Shown: positions 30,934 through 39,672 of the stretch, piece by piece
Position numbering within the stretch: the first letter of the stretch is position 1
How the letters are laid out: each line of letters opens with the position of its first letter
Assembly: GCA_024235835.1 (NCBI GenBank)
Contig: JACKLQ010000001.1
Span: 1,364,001 to 1,428,000, forward strand
Origin: Thiobacillus sp.
Lineage (GTDB): Bacteria > Pseudomonadota > Gammaproteobacteria > Burkholderiales > Thiobacillaceae
Length of the DNA stretch: 64,000 nt
Direction: 5' to 3'
Notes under the pieces: generated by a model
Database searches by the model: none
The model's input: the letters and a program-made list of their open reading frames with translations, nothing else
Told to the model about the DNA's origin: nothing
Made by a program: the position numbers and the translations under genes

Positions 30934-33900
30934 ATGCCAGATGCCAACGCCCCCAACGTCCATAACGAAACTAACGTCCCCCAAACCAGCGCGACGATAC
31001 CCCACCTGGACTTTCCCGAGCACCTGCCCGTGTCTGCCCGGAGGGAAGACATCGCCGCCGCCCTGGCCGCCCATCAGGTGGTCATCGTGTGCGGCGAGAC
31101 CGGCTCGGGCAAGACCACCCAGCTGCCCAAGATCGCCCTGGCAGCGGGCCGGGGGCGTATCGGCGAGTCGGCGGTGAAAGGCGGCATGGTGGGCATGACC
31201 CAGCCCCGGCGCATAGCCGCCAAGACCGTGGCCCAACGCATCGCCCAGGAAACCCGCAGCGAGCTGGGGGGCCTGGTGGGCTGGCAGGTGCGATTCACCG
31301 ACCAGGTGAGCGACCGGTCACGGATAAAAGTCATGACCGACGGCATCCTCCTGGCGGAAACCCAGTCGGACCCGGAATTCCGCGCCTACGACACCCTGAT
31401 CCTGGACGAGGCCCACGAGCGCAGCCTGAACATCGACTTCCTCCTGGGCTACCTGAAGACCCTGCTGCCCCGGCGGCCGGAGCTGAAGCTCGTCATCTCC
31501 TCCGCCACGCTTGAGGCGGACCGTTTCTCCGCCTATTTCAACGGCGCACCAGTGGTGGAGGTGTCGGGGCGCACCTATCCGGTGGAGATGCGCTACCGGC
31601 CTGTGGAAGTGAAGGGGGAAGGGGGAAGGGGGAAGGGTGGGAGCGATGTCGGCTCCGCTCCACCTGCTCCACCTACTCCGGAAGAACCTGATTTCTCCAC
31701 CGGCCTGCTTCATGCCGTGGATGAACTGGCCGCCGAGGGGCCCGGCGACATCCTGGTGTTCCTGCCGGGAGAGCGGGAGATTCGCGAGGCCATGGAGGAC
31801 CTGCGCAAACACCATCCGCCGCAGACGGAAATCCTGCCCCTGTTCGCCCGCCTGTCGGTGAGCGAGCAGGAAAAGGTATTCGCCTCCCATCCTGGCCGGC
31901 GCATCGTCCTGGCCACCAACGTGGCGGAGACCTCCCTCACGGTGCCGGGCATCCGCTTCGTGGTGGATGCGGGCCTGGCCCGGGTGAAGCGCTATTCCAT
32001 CCGCAACAAGATCGAACAGCTGAAGATCGAGAAGGTGTCCCAGGCCTCCGCCAACCAGCGGGCGGGCCGTTGCGGCCGGGTGGCGGAGGGCATCTGCATC
32101 CGCCTCTACGACGAGCAGGAATTCCAGTCCCGCCCCCGCTACACCACGCCGGAACTGCTGCGCTCCTCCCTGGCGGGCGTGATCCTGCGCATGAAGTCCC
32201 TGGGTCTGCCGGAGATCGACGCCTTTCCCTTCCTGGACGCCCCCGAGCCCAAGCGGGTGCGGGATGGCCAGCAGCTATTGACGGAACTGGGCGGCCTGGA
32301 CGAGAACCACCGTCTCACCGCCGTCGGCAAGCAGCTGGCCCACCTGCCCGTGGACCCCCGCATCGGGCGCATGCTCATCGCCGCCAAGGAAAAGGCCGTC
32401 CTGCACGAGGCCCTGGTCATCGCCTCATTCCTCTCGGTGCAGGACCCCCGGGAACGCCCCCTGGAGGCCCAGCAGGCTGCGGACGAGCGGCATCAACGCT
32501 TCGCCGACCCCAATTCAGACTTCTTCTCAATCCTCAGGCTGTGGCACTACCTGGACCACCTGAACACCCACCGAAAGAGCCAGAAAAAGCTGCGAGAAAC
32601 CCTGAAGAAGGAATACATCTCCCCCAACCGGGTACGGGAATGGCGGGACGTGTACGGCCAGTTGACGGTGCAGGTGAAGGAGTTGGGGTGGAAGGTGGAA
32701 GTAAAGGGGGAAGGGTTAAGGGTTAAGGGTGAGGAAGACTCCGCGCACCCCACTTCTACCCTTCCCCCATCCCCCTTCCCCCTTGACATCTATGCCCCCC
32801 TACACCAGGCCTTGATGACCGGCCTCCTGGGCAACCTGGGCATGCTCACGGAGGACGGTGTCTACCTGGGGGCCCGGGATATGAAGTTCCTGCCCTTTCC
32901 TGGTTCCGGCGTGAAGAAGAAACCCAAGTGGCTCATGGCGGCGGAGATCGTGGAAACGCGGCGGGTCTATGCGAGGACCATTGCAAAAATTGAGCCCGAG
33001 TGGATCGAGCACCAGGCCCGCCACCTCCTCAAGGTGAGCTACAGCGACCCCCACTGGGCCAAGAAACCGGCCCACGTGGCGGCGGCCATGCGGGCCACCC
33101 TATACGGCCTGCCTGTGGTAAACGGCCGCGCCGTGCACTACGGCCCCATCGATCCGAAGCTGTCCCGGGAAATCTTCATCCGCGCCGCCCTGGTCCAGGG
33201 GGAGTGGGACAATCGCGCCCCCTTCTTCCAGCACAACCGCCGCCTGTTCGACGAGATCGAAGACCTGGCCCAGCGCACCCGCAACGCCCGCCTGGAAGTG
33301 GACGAGCAGGCGGTGTACGACTTCTTCGACGCCCTGGTGCCGGCAGGCATCCACAACGGCGCCGCTTTCGAGAAGTGGCGCCGGGAGATGGAGAAAGTCC
33401 AGCCCAGACGTCTGTTCCTGTCCCGGGAAGCCCTCTTGGGCCCGCAGACCCCAGCCCAGGCCCGGGACTTCCCGCCCCATCTGGACCACCACGGCAGCCG
33501 CTTCAACCTGAGCTACCGTTTCGAGCCCGGCGCGGCGGACGACGGCGTCACACTTCAAGTACCTCTCGCCGCTCTCAACCAGGTGCCCGCCACCGCCTGC
33601 GAATGGCTGGTGCCCGGTCTGCTGGAGGAAAAGATCGCCGCCCTCCTCAAGGGCCTGCCCCAGGGCATCCGTCGCAACTTCGTGCCCGTGCCCGAATTCG
33701 CAAGAGCTGCGGCGGAGGCGTTGGGGAGTGGGAATTGGGAAGTGGGAAGTGGGAAAAACGGGGGTACCCCGACTCCCCACTCCCCACTTCCCACTCTCCA
33801 GGATGCCTTGGCTGTCTTCCTGGCCAGGCGCACGGGCCAGGCCGTGCCCCGGGACGCGTGGCGTCCCGAGTCCCTGCCCAACCACCTGCGCATGAACTTC

Positions 33901-34917
33901 CGCATCCAGGACGAGAAAGGCCGCACCGTGGCAGAAGGCCGGGACCTGACGGAACTACGCCGGCAACTGGGCTTGCAGGCCAGCCAGGCCATGGCCCGCA
34001 CCACCTCCGCCGCCCCCACCGCCTTCGAGCGGGAGTCCGTGACCCGGTGGGATTTCGGCGACCTGCCTGAATCCGTTCCCCTCCCGATGCCTGGCAAGGG
34101 CGGCAACCTGAGTGCCTTTCCCGCCCTGCGCATGACGCCTGCCGGCAGCGTGAGCCTGGGCCTGGCGGACAGCCCTGCCAATGCTCGGACCGACCACCGC
34201 CTGGGCACGGCCCGGCTCATCTGGCTGGCCTTTCCCGACCTGCTGAAGCAGACGGAAAGGGACCTGGCGAGCCGCCTGAAACCCGCCTGCCTGCAGTACG
34301 GCCTGCTGTTCAAGGGTGCCCAGTGCGAGGCCCTGGTGCGTGACGCGACGGTGGCCGCCGCCTTGGCCTGCATGGGCGGACCAGGGCCCATCCGTACCGA
34401 AGCGGCCTTTCGCGCCGCCTGCGAGGCCGCACGCCCGCGCCTGCAAGGGACCGTCCAGGAACTGGCCCGGATCACCCTGGATTGCCTGGCGACGGCCCAC
34501 CGTATCGGCCAGGCCCTGGACAAGGCGCCCTGCGGTTGCAGGAACGCCGTGGCGGATCTGAGGGCCCAGCTGGGCGGCCTGGTCTTTCCCGGTTTCCTGG
34601 CAAGGCATCCCCCTTCCCGCCTGCCCCAACTGCCCCGCTACCTGAAGGCCATGGAACTGCGCCTGGGCAAGCTGCCCCACCACCTGGCCCGGGACCAGGG
34701 CAGCATGAACGAGATGGCACCGCTGCTGGCGGCATGGCGCCAGCGCGAAGAAGCCCTTGCGGGCCGGGCAGGCCAGGACCGCACCGACGAGGCCCTGGAG
34801 GATTTCCGCTGGCTGCTGGAGGAACTGCGGGTGGGTCTGTTCGCCCAGGAACTGAAGACCCCCATGCCCGTTTCCGTGAAGCGGCTGGAGAAGCGATGGC
34901 GTGAAATAACCCAGTGA
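30934..34917 (+). CDS. hrpA: ATP-dependent RNA helicase HrpA (DEAH box)
   Basis: 1327 residues. The helicase core has motif I GETGSGKTTQLPK, motif Ia TQPRRIAAKTVAQRI, motif II DEAHERSLNIDFL, motif III SSATLEADRF, LVFLPGEREIREA, ATNVAETSLTVPGIRFV and motif VI QRAGRCGR. HA2, OB and the long HrpA-specific C-terminal region (DUF3418) follow. HrpA resolves stalled ribosomes and remodels mRNA. Three low-complexity stretches are unusual: KGEGGRGKGG (about residue 226), KGEGLRVKGEED...PPSPFPL (about 588-617) and GSGNWEVGSGKNGGTP (about 930-956). Each is encoded by a purine-run/pyrimidine-run element at a linker between domains. They keep the reading frame. Confidence 0.95.
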   Translation: MPDANAPNVHNETNVPQTSATIPHLDFPEHLPVSARREDIAAALAAHQVVIVCGETGSGKTTQLPKIALAAGRGRIGESAVKGGMVGMTQPRRIAAKTVAQRIAQETRSELGGLVGWQVRFTDQVSDRSRIKVMTDGILLAETQSDPEFRAYDTLILDEAHERSLNIDFLLGYLKTLLPRRPELKLVISSATLEADRFSAYFNGAPVVEVSGRTYPVEMRYRPVEVKGEGGRGKGGSDVGSAPPAPPTPEEPDFSTGLLHAVDELAAEGPGDILVFLPGEREIREAMEDLRKHHPPQTEILPLFARLSVSEQEKVFASHPGRRIVLATNVAETSLTVPGIRFVVDAGLARVKRYSIRNKIEQLKIEKVSQASANQRAGRCGRVAEGICIRLYDEQEFQSRPRYTTPELLRSSLAGVILRMKSLGLPEIDAFPFLDAPEPKRVRDGQQLLTELGGLDENHRLTAVGKQLAHLPVDPRIGRMLIAAKEKAVLHEALVIASFLSVQDPRERPLEAQQAADERHQRFADPNSDFFSILRLWHYLDHLNTHRKSQKKLRETLKKEYISPNRVREWRDVYGQLTVQVKELGWKVEVKGEGLRVKGEEDSAHPTSTLPPSPFPLDIYAPLHQALMTGLLGNLGMLTEDGVYLGARDMKFLPFPGSGVKKKPKWLMAAEIVETRRVYARTIAKIEPEWIEHQARHLLKVSYSDPHWAKKPAHVAAAMRATLYGLPVVNGRAVHYGPIDPKLSREIFIRAALVQGEWDNRAPFFQHNRRLFDEIEDLAQRTRNARLEVDEQAVYDFFDALVPAGIHNGAAFEKWRREMEKVQPRRLFLSREALLGPQTPAQARDFPPHLDHHGSRFNLSYRFEPGAADDGVTLQVPLAALNQVPATACEWLVPGLLEEKIAALLKGLPQGIRRNFVPVPEFARAAAEALGSGNWEVGSGKNGGTPTPHSPLPTLQDALAVFLARRTGQAVPRDAWRPESLPNHLRMNFRIQDEKGRTVAEGRDLTELRRQLGLQASQAMARTTSAAPTAFERESVTRWDFGDLPESVPLPMPGKGGNLSAFPALRMTPAGSVSLGLADSPANARTDHRLGTARLIWLAFPDLLKQTERDLASRLKPACLQYGLLFKGAQCEALVRDATVAAALACMGGPGPIRTEAAFRAACEAARPRLQGTVQELARITLDCLATAHRIGQALDKAPCGCRNAVADLRAQLGGLVFPGFLARHPPSRLPQLPRYLKAMELRLGKLPHHLARDQGSMNEMAPLLAAWRQREEALAGRAGQDRTDEALEDFRWLLEELRVGLFAQELKTPMPVSVKRLEKRWREITQ
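31606..31686. repeat. In-frame purine/pyrimidine element A inside hrpA
   Basis: A tandem GGGGGAA-type purine run (31606-31642) is followed by a pyrimidine-rich run (to about 31680). They form a weak imperfect palindrome around GGGAGCGA / TCCGCTCC. It is translated in frame as a Gly/Lys-rich then Pro-rich linker between the two helicase domains. Codon bias differs sharply from the rest of hrpA. Confidence 0.6.
32703..32784. repeat. In-frame palindromic element B inside hrpA
   Basis: A purine arm beginning AAAGGGGGAAGGGTTAAGGG (from 32703) pairs with a pyrimidine arm TACCCTTCCCCCATCCCCCT... (32757-32784), with a loop of about 25 bases. It is translated in frame between the helical domain and the C-terminal part of HrpA. 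It is the clearest inverted repeat of the three. Confidence 0.7.
33721..33800. repeat. In-frame palindromic element C inside hrpA
   Basis: A purine arm of GGGAAGTGGGAAGTGGG units (33723-33754) is followed by a KpnI-like GGTACC centre and a complementary CCCCACTTCCCACT arm (33771-33798). It is translated in frame as a Gly/Ser/Asn then Pro/His-rich linker. The composition is unlike the flanking sequence. Confidence 0.7.
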
Positions 34918-34985
34918 ACACCTAAAGTTCCACGCCTCAAAGCCGATATTGGCCGAAAGTTATAGACGACACTGGAGATGACCCA

Positions 34986-36602
34986 ATGAGCCTGCGCCAA
35001 TGCACCGGCACGGTGGCCTCGAAGATCATGGCGTTGACCGCATTCCTGTTCCTGGTGATGCTGATCGTCTCCCTCATCTACAGCTTCTTTGCCCAACGGC
35101 GCATTGCCGAGGAATTCGCCACCCAGCAGACCAAGACCGTGGCGGACAGCTACTTCGACGGTCTCAACAAGCTCATGCTCACAGGCGGCATGGGGGAGCG
35201 GGAGAAGCTCCACACGGAGATCGTCGCGACGCCCAACGTGGTTGCAGCCCACGTGACCCGTGGCGAGGGAGTATCCAAGCAGTACGGCCCGGGCCTCCCT
35301 GGCGAAGCCGCGGAAGGCGATCTGGACCTGCGGGCCCTGGCGGGGGAGGAGCAAGCCACCATCGAGCAGACCGACCGGGGACGCCGCCTGGTGGTGGCCC
35401 GTCCCTACAAGGCCACGGAGAACACCCGGGGGGTCAATTGCATGGGTTGCCACGCGGTGGAGCCGGGCACCGTCCTGGGCGTCATCCGCGTGCACTACGA
35501 CCTGGGCCCCGCCGACGCCCAGATACGCAACGCCGCCCTCATCAATTCCGGCCTCTACGTGGGCCTCTTCGCCCTGGGCATGATCCTCATGCAGGGCGCC
35601 CTCAAGCGCATCATCTCCAGGCCCATCAACCAGTTGGCCGGCACCATGACCCGCATCGAGCAGGAGTCGGACTTGACCCTGCGAGTGCCCGTCAGCGGCA
35701 AGGACGAGATCGCCTGCGCCGGCAAGGCCTTCAACGCCATGCTGGAGCGTTTCGCCGGCACCCTCAGGCAGGTGGGCCAGGCCACCCACAACCTGAACGA
35801 GGTGGCGGGCCAGATGGTGACGGTCTCCACCCGCACGGAACGGGGCGTGGCCAACCAGCTCTCCGACACGGAACACCTGGCCAGCACCCTGCGGCAGCTG
35901 GCCAGCACCGTGCAGGAAGTGGCCCACAACACCCGGGAGGCGGCCGGGGCGGCCCACCAGGCAGACCAGCAGGCCAAGGACGGCGCCAGCACCGCCACCA
36001 TGGCCCTGTCCGCCATTTCCGCCATGTCCGAGCAACTGGAGCAGGCGGTGCGCGTGATCCAGGTGCTGGACACCGACAGCCGGGACATCGGCAAGGTCAT
36101 CGGCCTGATCCGGGAGATCGCCGAGCAGACCAACCTGCTGGCCCTCAACGCCGCCATCGAAGCGGCCCGGGCCGGCGAACAGGGCCGGGGCTTCGCCGTG
36201 GTGGCCGACGAGGTGCGCACCCTGGCCCAGCGTACCCAGGCCGCCACGGAAGAGATCGAGACCATCATCGTCAAGGTCCAGGGCCGGGCCAAGGACGCGG
36301 TGGACACCATCCAGACCGCGGAGCAGAAGACCACCTTCAGCGTGGACAGCGTGGAAGCCAGCGCCGAGGCCCTGGCCACCATCTCCGGCTCGGTGGGCGT
36401 CATCACCCGCATGAACAACCAGATCGCCGTCAGCTCCGGCGAGCAAAGCACCGTGGCGGAGAACATCAGCCACAAGATCGGCGACATCGCCGCCGTGGCC
36501 CGCCAGGCCGCGGGCGATGCCCGGGACAGCCACCATGCCAGCGAGAAACTCGCAACCCTGGCCACGGAGCTGGAGAACCTGGTGCGGCAGTTCCGTACCT
36601 GA
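34986..36602 (+). CDS. Methyl-accepting chemotaxis protein with periplasmic c-type heme site
   Basis: 538 residues. Membrane helices at about 14-36 and 187-207 enclose a periplasmic domain, followed by a HAMP domain (RPINQLAGTMTRIEQESD) and a long signalling coil with the hairpin tip IREIAEQTNLLALNAAIEAARAGEQGRGFAVVA. The periplasmic domain contains Cys152-Met-Gly-Cys155-His156, a CxxCH heme-attachment motif, just before LGVIRVHYDL. This fits a DUF3365/Tll0287-like heme-PAS sensor as in Geobacter heme chemoreceptors. It probably senses redox state, oxygen or NO and signals to CheA (inference). No che genes are adjacent. Confidence 0.92.
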   Translation: MSLRQCTGTVASKIMALTAFLFLVMLIVSLIYSFFAQRRIAEEFATQQTKTVADSYFDGLNKLMLTGGMGEREKLHTEIVATPNVVAAHVTRGEGVSKQYGPGLPGEAAEGDLDLRALAGEEQATIEQTDRGRRLVVARPYKATENTRGVNCMGCHAVEPGTVLGVIRVHYDLGPADAQIRNAALINSGLYVGLFALGMILMQGALKRIISRPINQLAGTMTRIEQESDLTLRVPVSGKDEIACAGKAFNAMLERFAGTLRQVGQATHNLNEVAGQMVTVSTRTERGVANQLSDTEHLASTLRQLASTVQEVAHNTREAAGAAHQADQQAKDGASTATMALSAISAMSEQLEQAVRVIQVLDTDSRDIGKVIGLIREIAEQTNLLALNAAIEAARAGEQGRGFAVVADEVRTLAQRTQAATEEIETIIVKVQGRAKDAVDTIQTAEQKTTFSVDSVEASAEALATISGSVGVITRMNNQIAVSSGEQSTVAENISHKIGDIAAVARQAAGDARDSHHASEKLATLATELENLVRQFRT

Positions 36603-36673
36603 ACCCTGGCTTGTCGCCGTTTCGGCTGCGGGCGCCGTAGGCGGCGAGGCGTGCCGTCCGTAGAATAGCGGCC

Positions 36674-38278
36674 ATGAAAATCGCCCTTGCCCAGATGAAT
36701 GCCACGGTCGGTGACCTGGAAGGCAATGCCGCGCGCTTGGTGGAGATGGCCTTCCAGGCCCTCAAGGCGGGGGCCACTCTCATGCTCACCCCGGAACTGG
36801 CCCTGTGCGGCTACCCGCCGGAAGACCTGGCCCTGCGTCCGGACTTCTACGACGAGAACGCCCGGGTGCTCCAGGACCTGGCCACCCGCCTGCCCGCCGG
36901 CTTCTGCATGGTGCTGGGCCACCCCCTCATGGAGGACGGCGCCCGCTACAACGCCGCGTCGGTGATCCACGACGGCTGCGTCGCCGCCACCTACCGCAAG
37001 TACCGCCTGCCCAACTACGCCGTATTCGACGAGGTGCGCACCTTCCGTGCCGGCGAGAACGCCTGCGTGTTCGAGTGGGAGGGCATCCGGTTCGGCGTCA
37101 ACATCTGCGAGGACATCTGGGACGGCGAGGCCCCGGCCAGGGCCAAGGCCGCCGGCGCCCAGGTCCTGCTGGTGCTCAACGCCTCCCCCTTCCACCTGGA
37201 GAAGGTGGGCCAGCGCCACGAGGTGGCCCGGGTCCAGGTCAAGCGCCACGAGCTGCCCATCATTTATGCCAACCTGGTGGGGGGCCAGGACGAACTGGTG
37301 TTCGACGGCGCCTCCTTCGCCCTGGATGTCCAGGGCCAGGTGGTGGCCCAGACCCCCCTGTTCCAGGAGGGCCTTTATATGGTGGAAGTGGAAGGCGACC
37401 GCCTCCACGGCGGCGTGACCCCCCTGCCTCCCCTGGAGGCGGCCGTGTACCAGGCCCTGGTGCTGGGGGTGCGCGACTACGTGGCCAAGAACGGCTTCCC
37501 CGGCGCCCTGCTGGGCCTCTCCGGCGGCATCGATTCCGCCCTGACCCTGGTGGTGGCCGTGGACGCCCTGGGGGCGGACAAGGTCCAGGCGGTGATGATG
37601 CCCTCCCAGTTCACCGCCGGCATCAGCCTGGAGGACGCGGAGGTTCTGGCCCAGAACCTGGGGGTACGCTACGACGTACAGCCCATCAAGCGCATGTACG
37701 ACGCCTTCATGGAGGAACTGTCGGACGAATTCGACGACCTGCCCTTCGACCAGACCGAGGAGAACATCCAGGCCCGGATCCGCGGCGTGCTGCTGATGGC
37801 CCTGTCCAACAAGTTCGGTTCCCTGGTGCTCACCACGGGCAACAAGAGCGAGATGGCCAGCGGCTACGCCACCCTCTACGGCGACATGGCCGGCGGCCTG
37901 GCGGTGCTGAAGGACGTGTCCAAGACCCTGGTGTGGCGCCTGGCCCGCTACCGCAACACCCTCTCCCCGGTGATCCCCGAACGCATCATCACCCGCCCCC
38001 CCAGCGCCGAACTGCGGGCCAACCAGTGCGACCAGGACAGCCTGCCCCCCTACGAGGTGCTGGACGCCATCCTGGCCCGCTACGTGGAACAGGACATGGC
38101 GCCCCGGGATATCATTGCGGCGGGCTTCCGCGCCGAGGACGTGGCCCAGGTGGTGCGCCTCATCGACCGGGCGGAATACAAGCGGCGCCAGTCGCCCCCG
38201 GGCATCCGCATCACCCCCAGGGGGTTCGGCCGGGACCGCCGCTACCCCATCACGAACCGTTACAAAGCCCCCTTCTAG
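36674..38278 (+). CDS. nadE: Glutamine-dependent NAD+ synthetase
   Basis: 534 residues. The N-terminal nitrilase-like glutaminase domain has the triad Glu41 (TPELALCGYPPEDL), Lys109 (YRKYRLPNY) and Cys145 (GVNICEDIWDG). The C-terminal synthetase domain has the P-loop GLSGGIDSALTL and TTGNKSEMASGYATLYGDM. It amidates nicotinic acid adenine dinucleotide to NAD+ with glutamine as ammonia donor. It is followed 15 bp later by a PII gene, a neighbour relation common in betaproteobacteria that ties NAD synthesis to nitrogen status. Confidence 0.97.
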   Translation: MKIALAQMNATVGDLEGNAARLVEMAFQALKAGATLMLTPELALCGYPPEDLALRPDFYDENARVLQDLATRLPAGFCMVLGHPLMEDGARYNAASVIHDGCVAATYRKYRLPNYAVFDEVRTFRAGENACVFEWEGIRFGVNICEDIWDGEAPARAKAAGAQVLLVLNASPFHLEKVGQRHEVARVQVKRHELPIIYANLVGGQDELVFDGASFALDVQGQVVAQTPLFQEGLYMVEVEGDRLHGGVTPLPPLEAAVYQALVLGVRDYVAKNGFPGALLGLSGGIDSALTLVVAVDALGADKVQAVMMPSQFTAGISLEDAEVLAQNLGVRYDVQPIKRMYDAFMEELSDEFDDLPFDQTEENIQARIRGVLLMALSNKFGSLVLTTGNKSEMASGYATLYGDMAGGLAVLKDVSKTLVWRLARYRNTLSPVIPERIITRPPSAELRANQCDQDSLPPYEVLDAILARYVEQDMAPRDIIAAGFRAEDVAQVVRLIDRAEYKRRQSPPGIRITPRGFGRDRRYPITNRYKAPF

Positions 38279-38293
38279 ACCACAGGAGACGCC

Positions 38294-38632
38294 ATGAAGA
38301 AGATCGAAGCCATCATCAAGCCCTTCAAGCTGGACGAGGTGCGCGAAGCCCTTTCCGCCCTGGGTGTCAGCGGCCTTACCGTCACCGAGGTGAAAGGTTT
38401 TGGCCGCCAGAAGGGCCATACCGAGCTATATCGCGGCGCGGAATACGTGGTGGATTTCCTACCCAAGGTGAAAGTGGAGATGGTGGTGGCGGACAACATG
38501 GTGGAAGCCGCCCTGGACGCCATCGTCAAGTCCGCCCGCACGGGCAAGATCGGCGACGGCAAGATCTTCGTCACCGCCGTGGAGCAGGTGATCCGCATCC
38601 GTACCGGGGAATCCGGCGAAGCGGCTGTCTGA
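38294..38632 (+). CDS. glnB: Nitrogen regulatory protein PII
   Basis: 112 residues, the standard PII length. MKKIEAIIKPFKLDEVREAL and the T-loop HTELYRGAEYVVDFLPK with uridylylatable Tyr51 are seen, as are the B-loop TGKIGDGKIFV and the C-loop RIRTGE. It senses 2-oxoglutarate, ATP/ADP and glutamine and controls GlnE, NtrB and sometimes NadE. GlnB is chosen over GlnK because there is no amtB next to it, but the two cannot be told apart with certainty. Confidence 0.95.
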   Translation: MKKIEAIIKPFKLDEVREALSALGVSGLTVTEVKGFGRQKGHTELYRGAEYVVDFLPKVKVEMVVADNMVEAALDAIVKSARTGKIGDGKIFVTAVEQVIRIRTGESGEAAV

Positions 38633-38657
38633 GCCTCTCTCGGTGCCGCGGCCTGCC

Positions 38658-39095
38658 CTACTGGCCGGCGAAGTCCCGCAGCACTTCCCCCAATTCCACT
38701 TCCCAGGCCCGGAGCAGTTGCAGGCCCGGGGAGTCCTTGAATTCCTCCTTCCAGGGGGCCAGGTCGTCGCTCATGACCACCACCTGATCCCCCCGCTGCA
38801 CCAGGCTCAGGCGCAGGGGCAGCAGGTTCAGCAGGCGGGAGTCCGCCGCCTCGGCCCAGCGCACGGCGGTCTCGCTGCCGATGAAGGCGATGCGCACATG
38901 GGGGTTGTCGAAGCCCCGCTTCACCAGGGCGGAATCGATGGGCTGCACCTTCACCAGCTGCATGCCGTGGTTCATGGCAGCCAAGGTCAGGTCGTCCATG
39001 GCCTGGCGCATGTCCACGTTCTTGCTGGCCATGAGGGGCGCCGCCACCACGGGGCCGGCCGCCAGCAGGCAAAGGCAAAGAAAAATCCGTCTCAC
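38658..39095 (-). CDS. DUF302 exported protein
   Basis: 145 residues with a signal peptide (MRRIFLCLCLLAAGPVVAAP) and a DUF302 domain (AMDDLTLAAMNHGMQLVKVQ, IDSALVKRGF, ARVIAF-like VRIAFIGSE, ending in APWKEEF). DUF302 proteins are small periplasmic proteins often found with sulfur-oxidation genes; the ligand is unknown. The GTG start at 39095 overlaps the stop of the other DUF302 gene by 4 bp. Confidence 0.85.
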   Translation of the reverse strand: MRRIFLCLCLLAAGPVVAAPLMASKNVDMRQAMDDLTLAAMNHGMQLVKVQPIDSALVKRGFDNPHVRIAFIGSETAVRWAEAADSRLLNLLPLRLSLVQRGDQVVVMSDDLAPWKEEFKDSPGLQLLRAWEVELGEVLRDFAGQ

Positions 39096-39562
39096 AGGGC
39101 CGCCTCTTCAAGAATGGCCAGGTAGTCCGCCTTCAGTTGCAGGCAATCCAGGTGCAGCAGGGGATTGCCCAGGGACTCGGACACCCAGGCCGGGTTCACC
39201 ACCACCAATTCCACTCCGGCCGGTGTTTCCAGCAGGGTGACGCGGCAGGGCAGGAACTGGGCCGCCCGCACGTCGATGGCCAGGGCCCGGTTCATCTTGG
39301 CGAAATTGCAGAAATAGACGATGTACGCCGACCCGGCCTCCCAGCCCTGGGGCACGAGGCGGCTGTCGATGGCCTGCTCCCGCACGAAGGTGTAGTTGTG
39401 GCTGGCGATGGCGTTTTTCACGTCCTGGATGGCCTGCTCCATGGTCTTGCCCGGCAGGGACTGGGTAAGCATGGCCTGCTCGGGTTCGGCCCGGGCCTGG
39501 CCCACCAGCCCCAGGCCGGCCAGCAGCCAGAGCAGCAACAGATGACGCACAAGAAATCGCAT
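39092..39562 (-). CDS. DUF302 exported protein
   Basis: 156 residues with a signal peptide (RHLLLLWLLAGLGLVGQARA) and a DUF302 domain: MEQAIQDVKNAIASHNYTFV, YIVYFCNFAKMNRALAID and LPCRVTLLETPAGVELVV. One Cys pair (CNF, PCR) is present. It is coupled with the second DUF302 gene; the two together may form a heterodimer. Only about 25% identity is seen by eye, so the duplication is old. Confidence 0.87.
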   Translation of the reverse strand: MRFLVRHLLLLWLLAGLGLVGQARAEPEQAMLTQSLPGKTMEQAIQDVKNAIASHNYTFVREQAIDSRLVPQGWEAGSAYIVYFCNFAKMNRALAIDVRAAQFLPCRVTLLETPAGVELVVVNPAWVSESLGNPLLHLDCLQLKADYLAILEEAAL

Positions 39563-39672
39563 TACATTCTCCGCAGAGTGACGGCTACCAACTTGTCAGG
39601 ACTGCATTACGAAAGGAACACTCCCCACCTTCATCCTGGCAATGGCCATGCCACGGTTGCACTGGCGCCACA

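Noticed and set aside
35555..38419. Open frame of 954 codons on the - strand across the chemoreceptor, nadE and PII genes
   Set aside because: Antisense to three genes with full motif support; no ribosome site and shadow-type composition.
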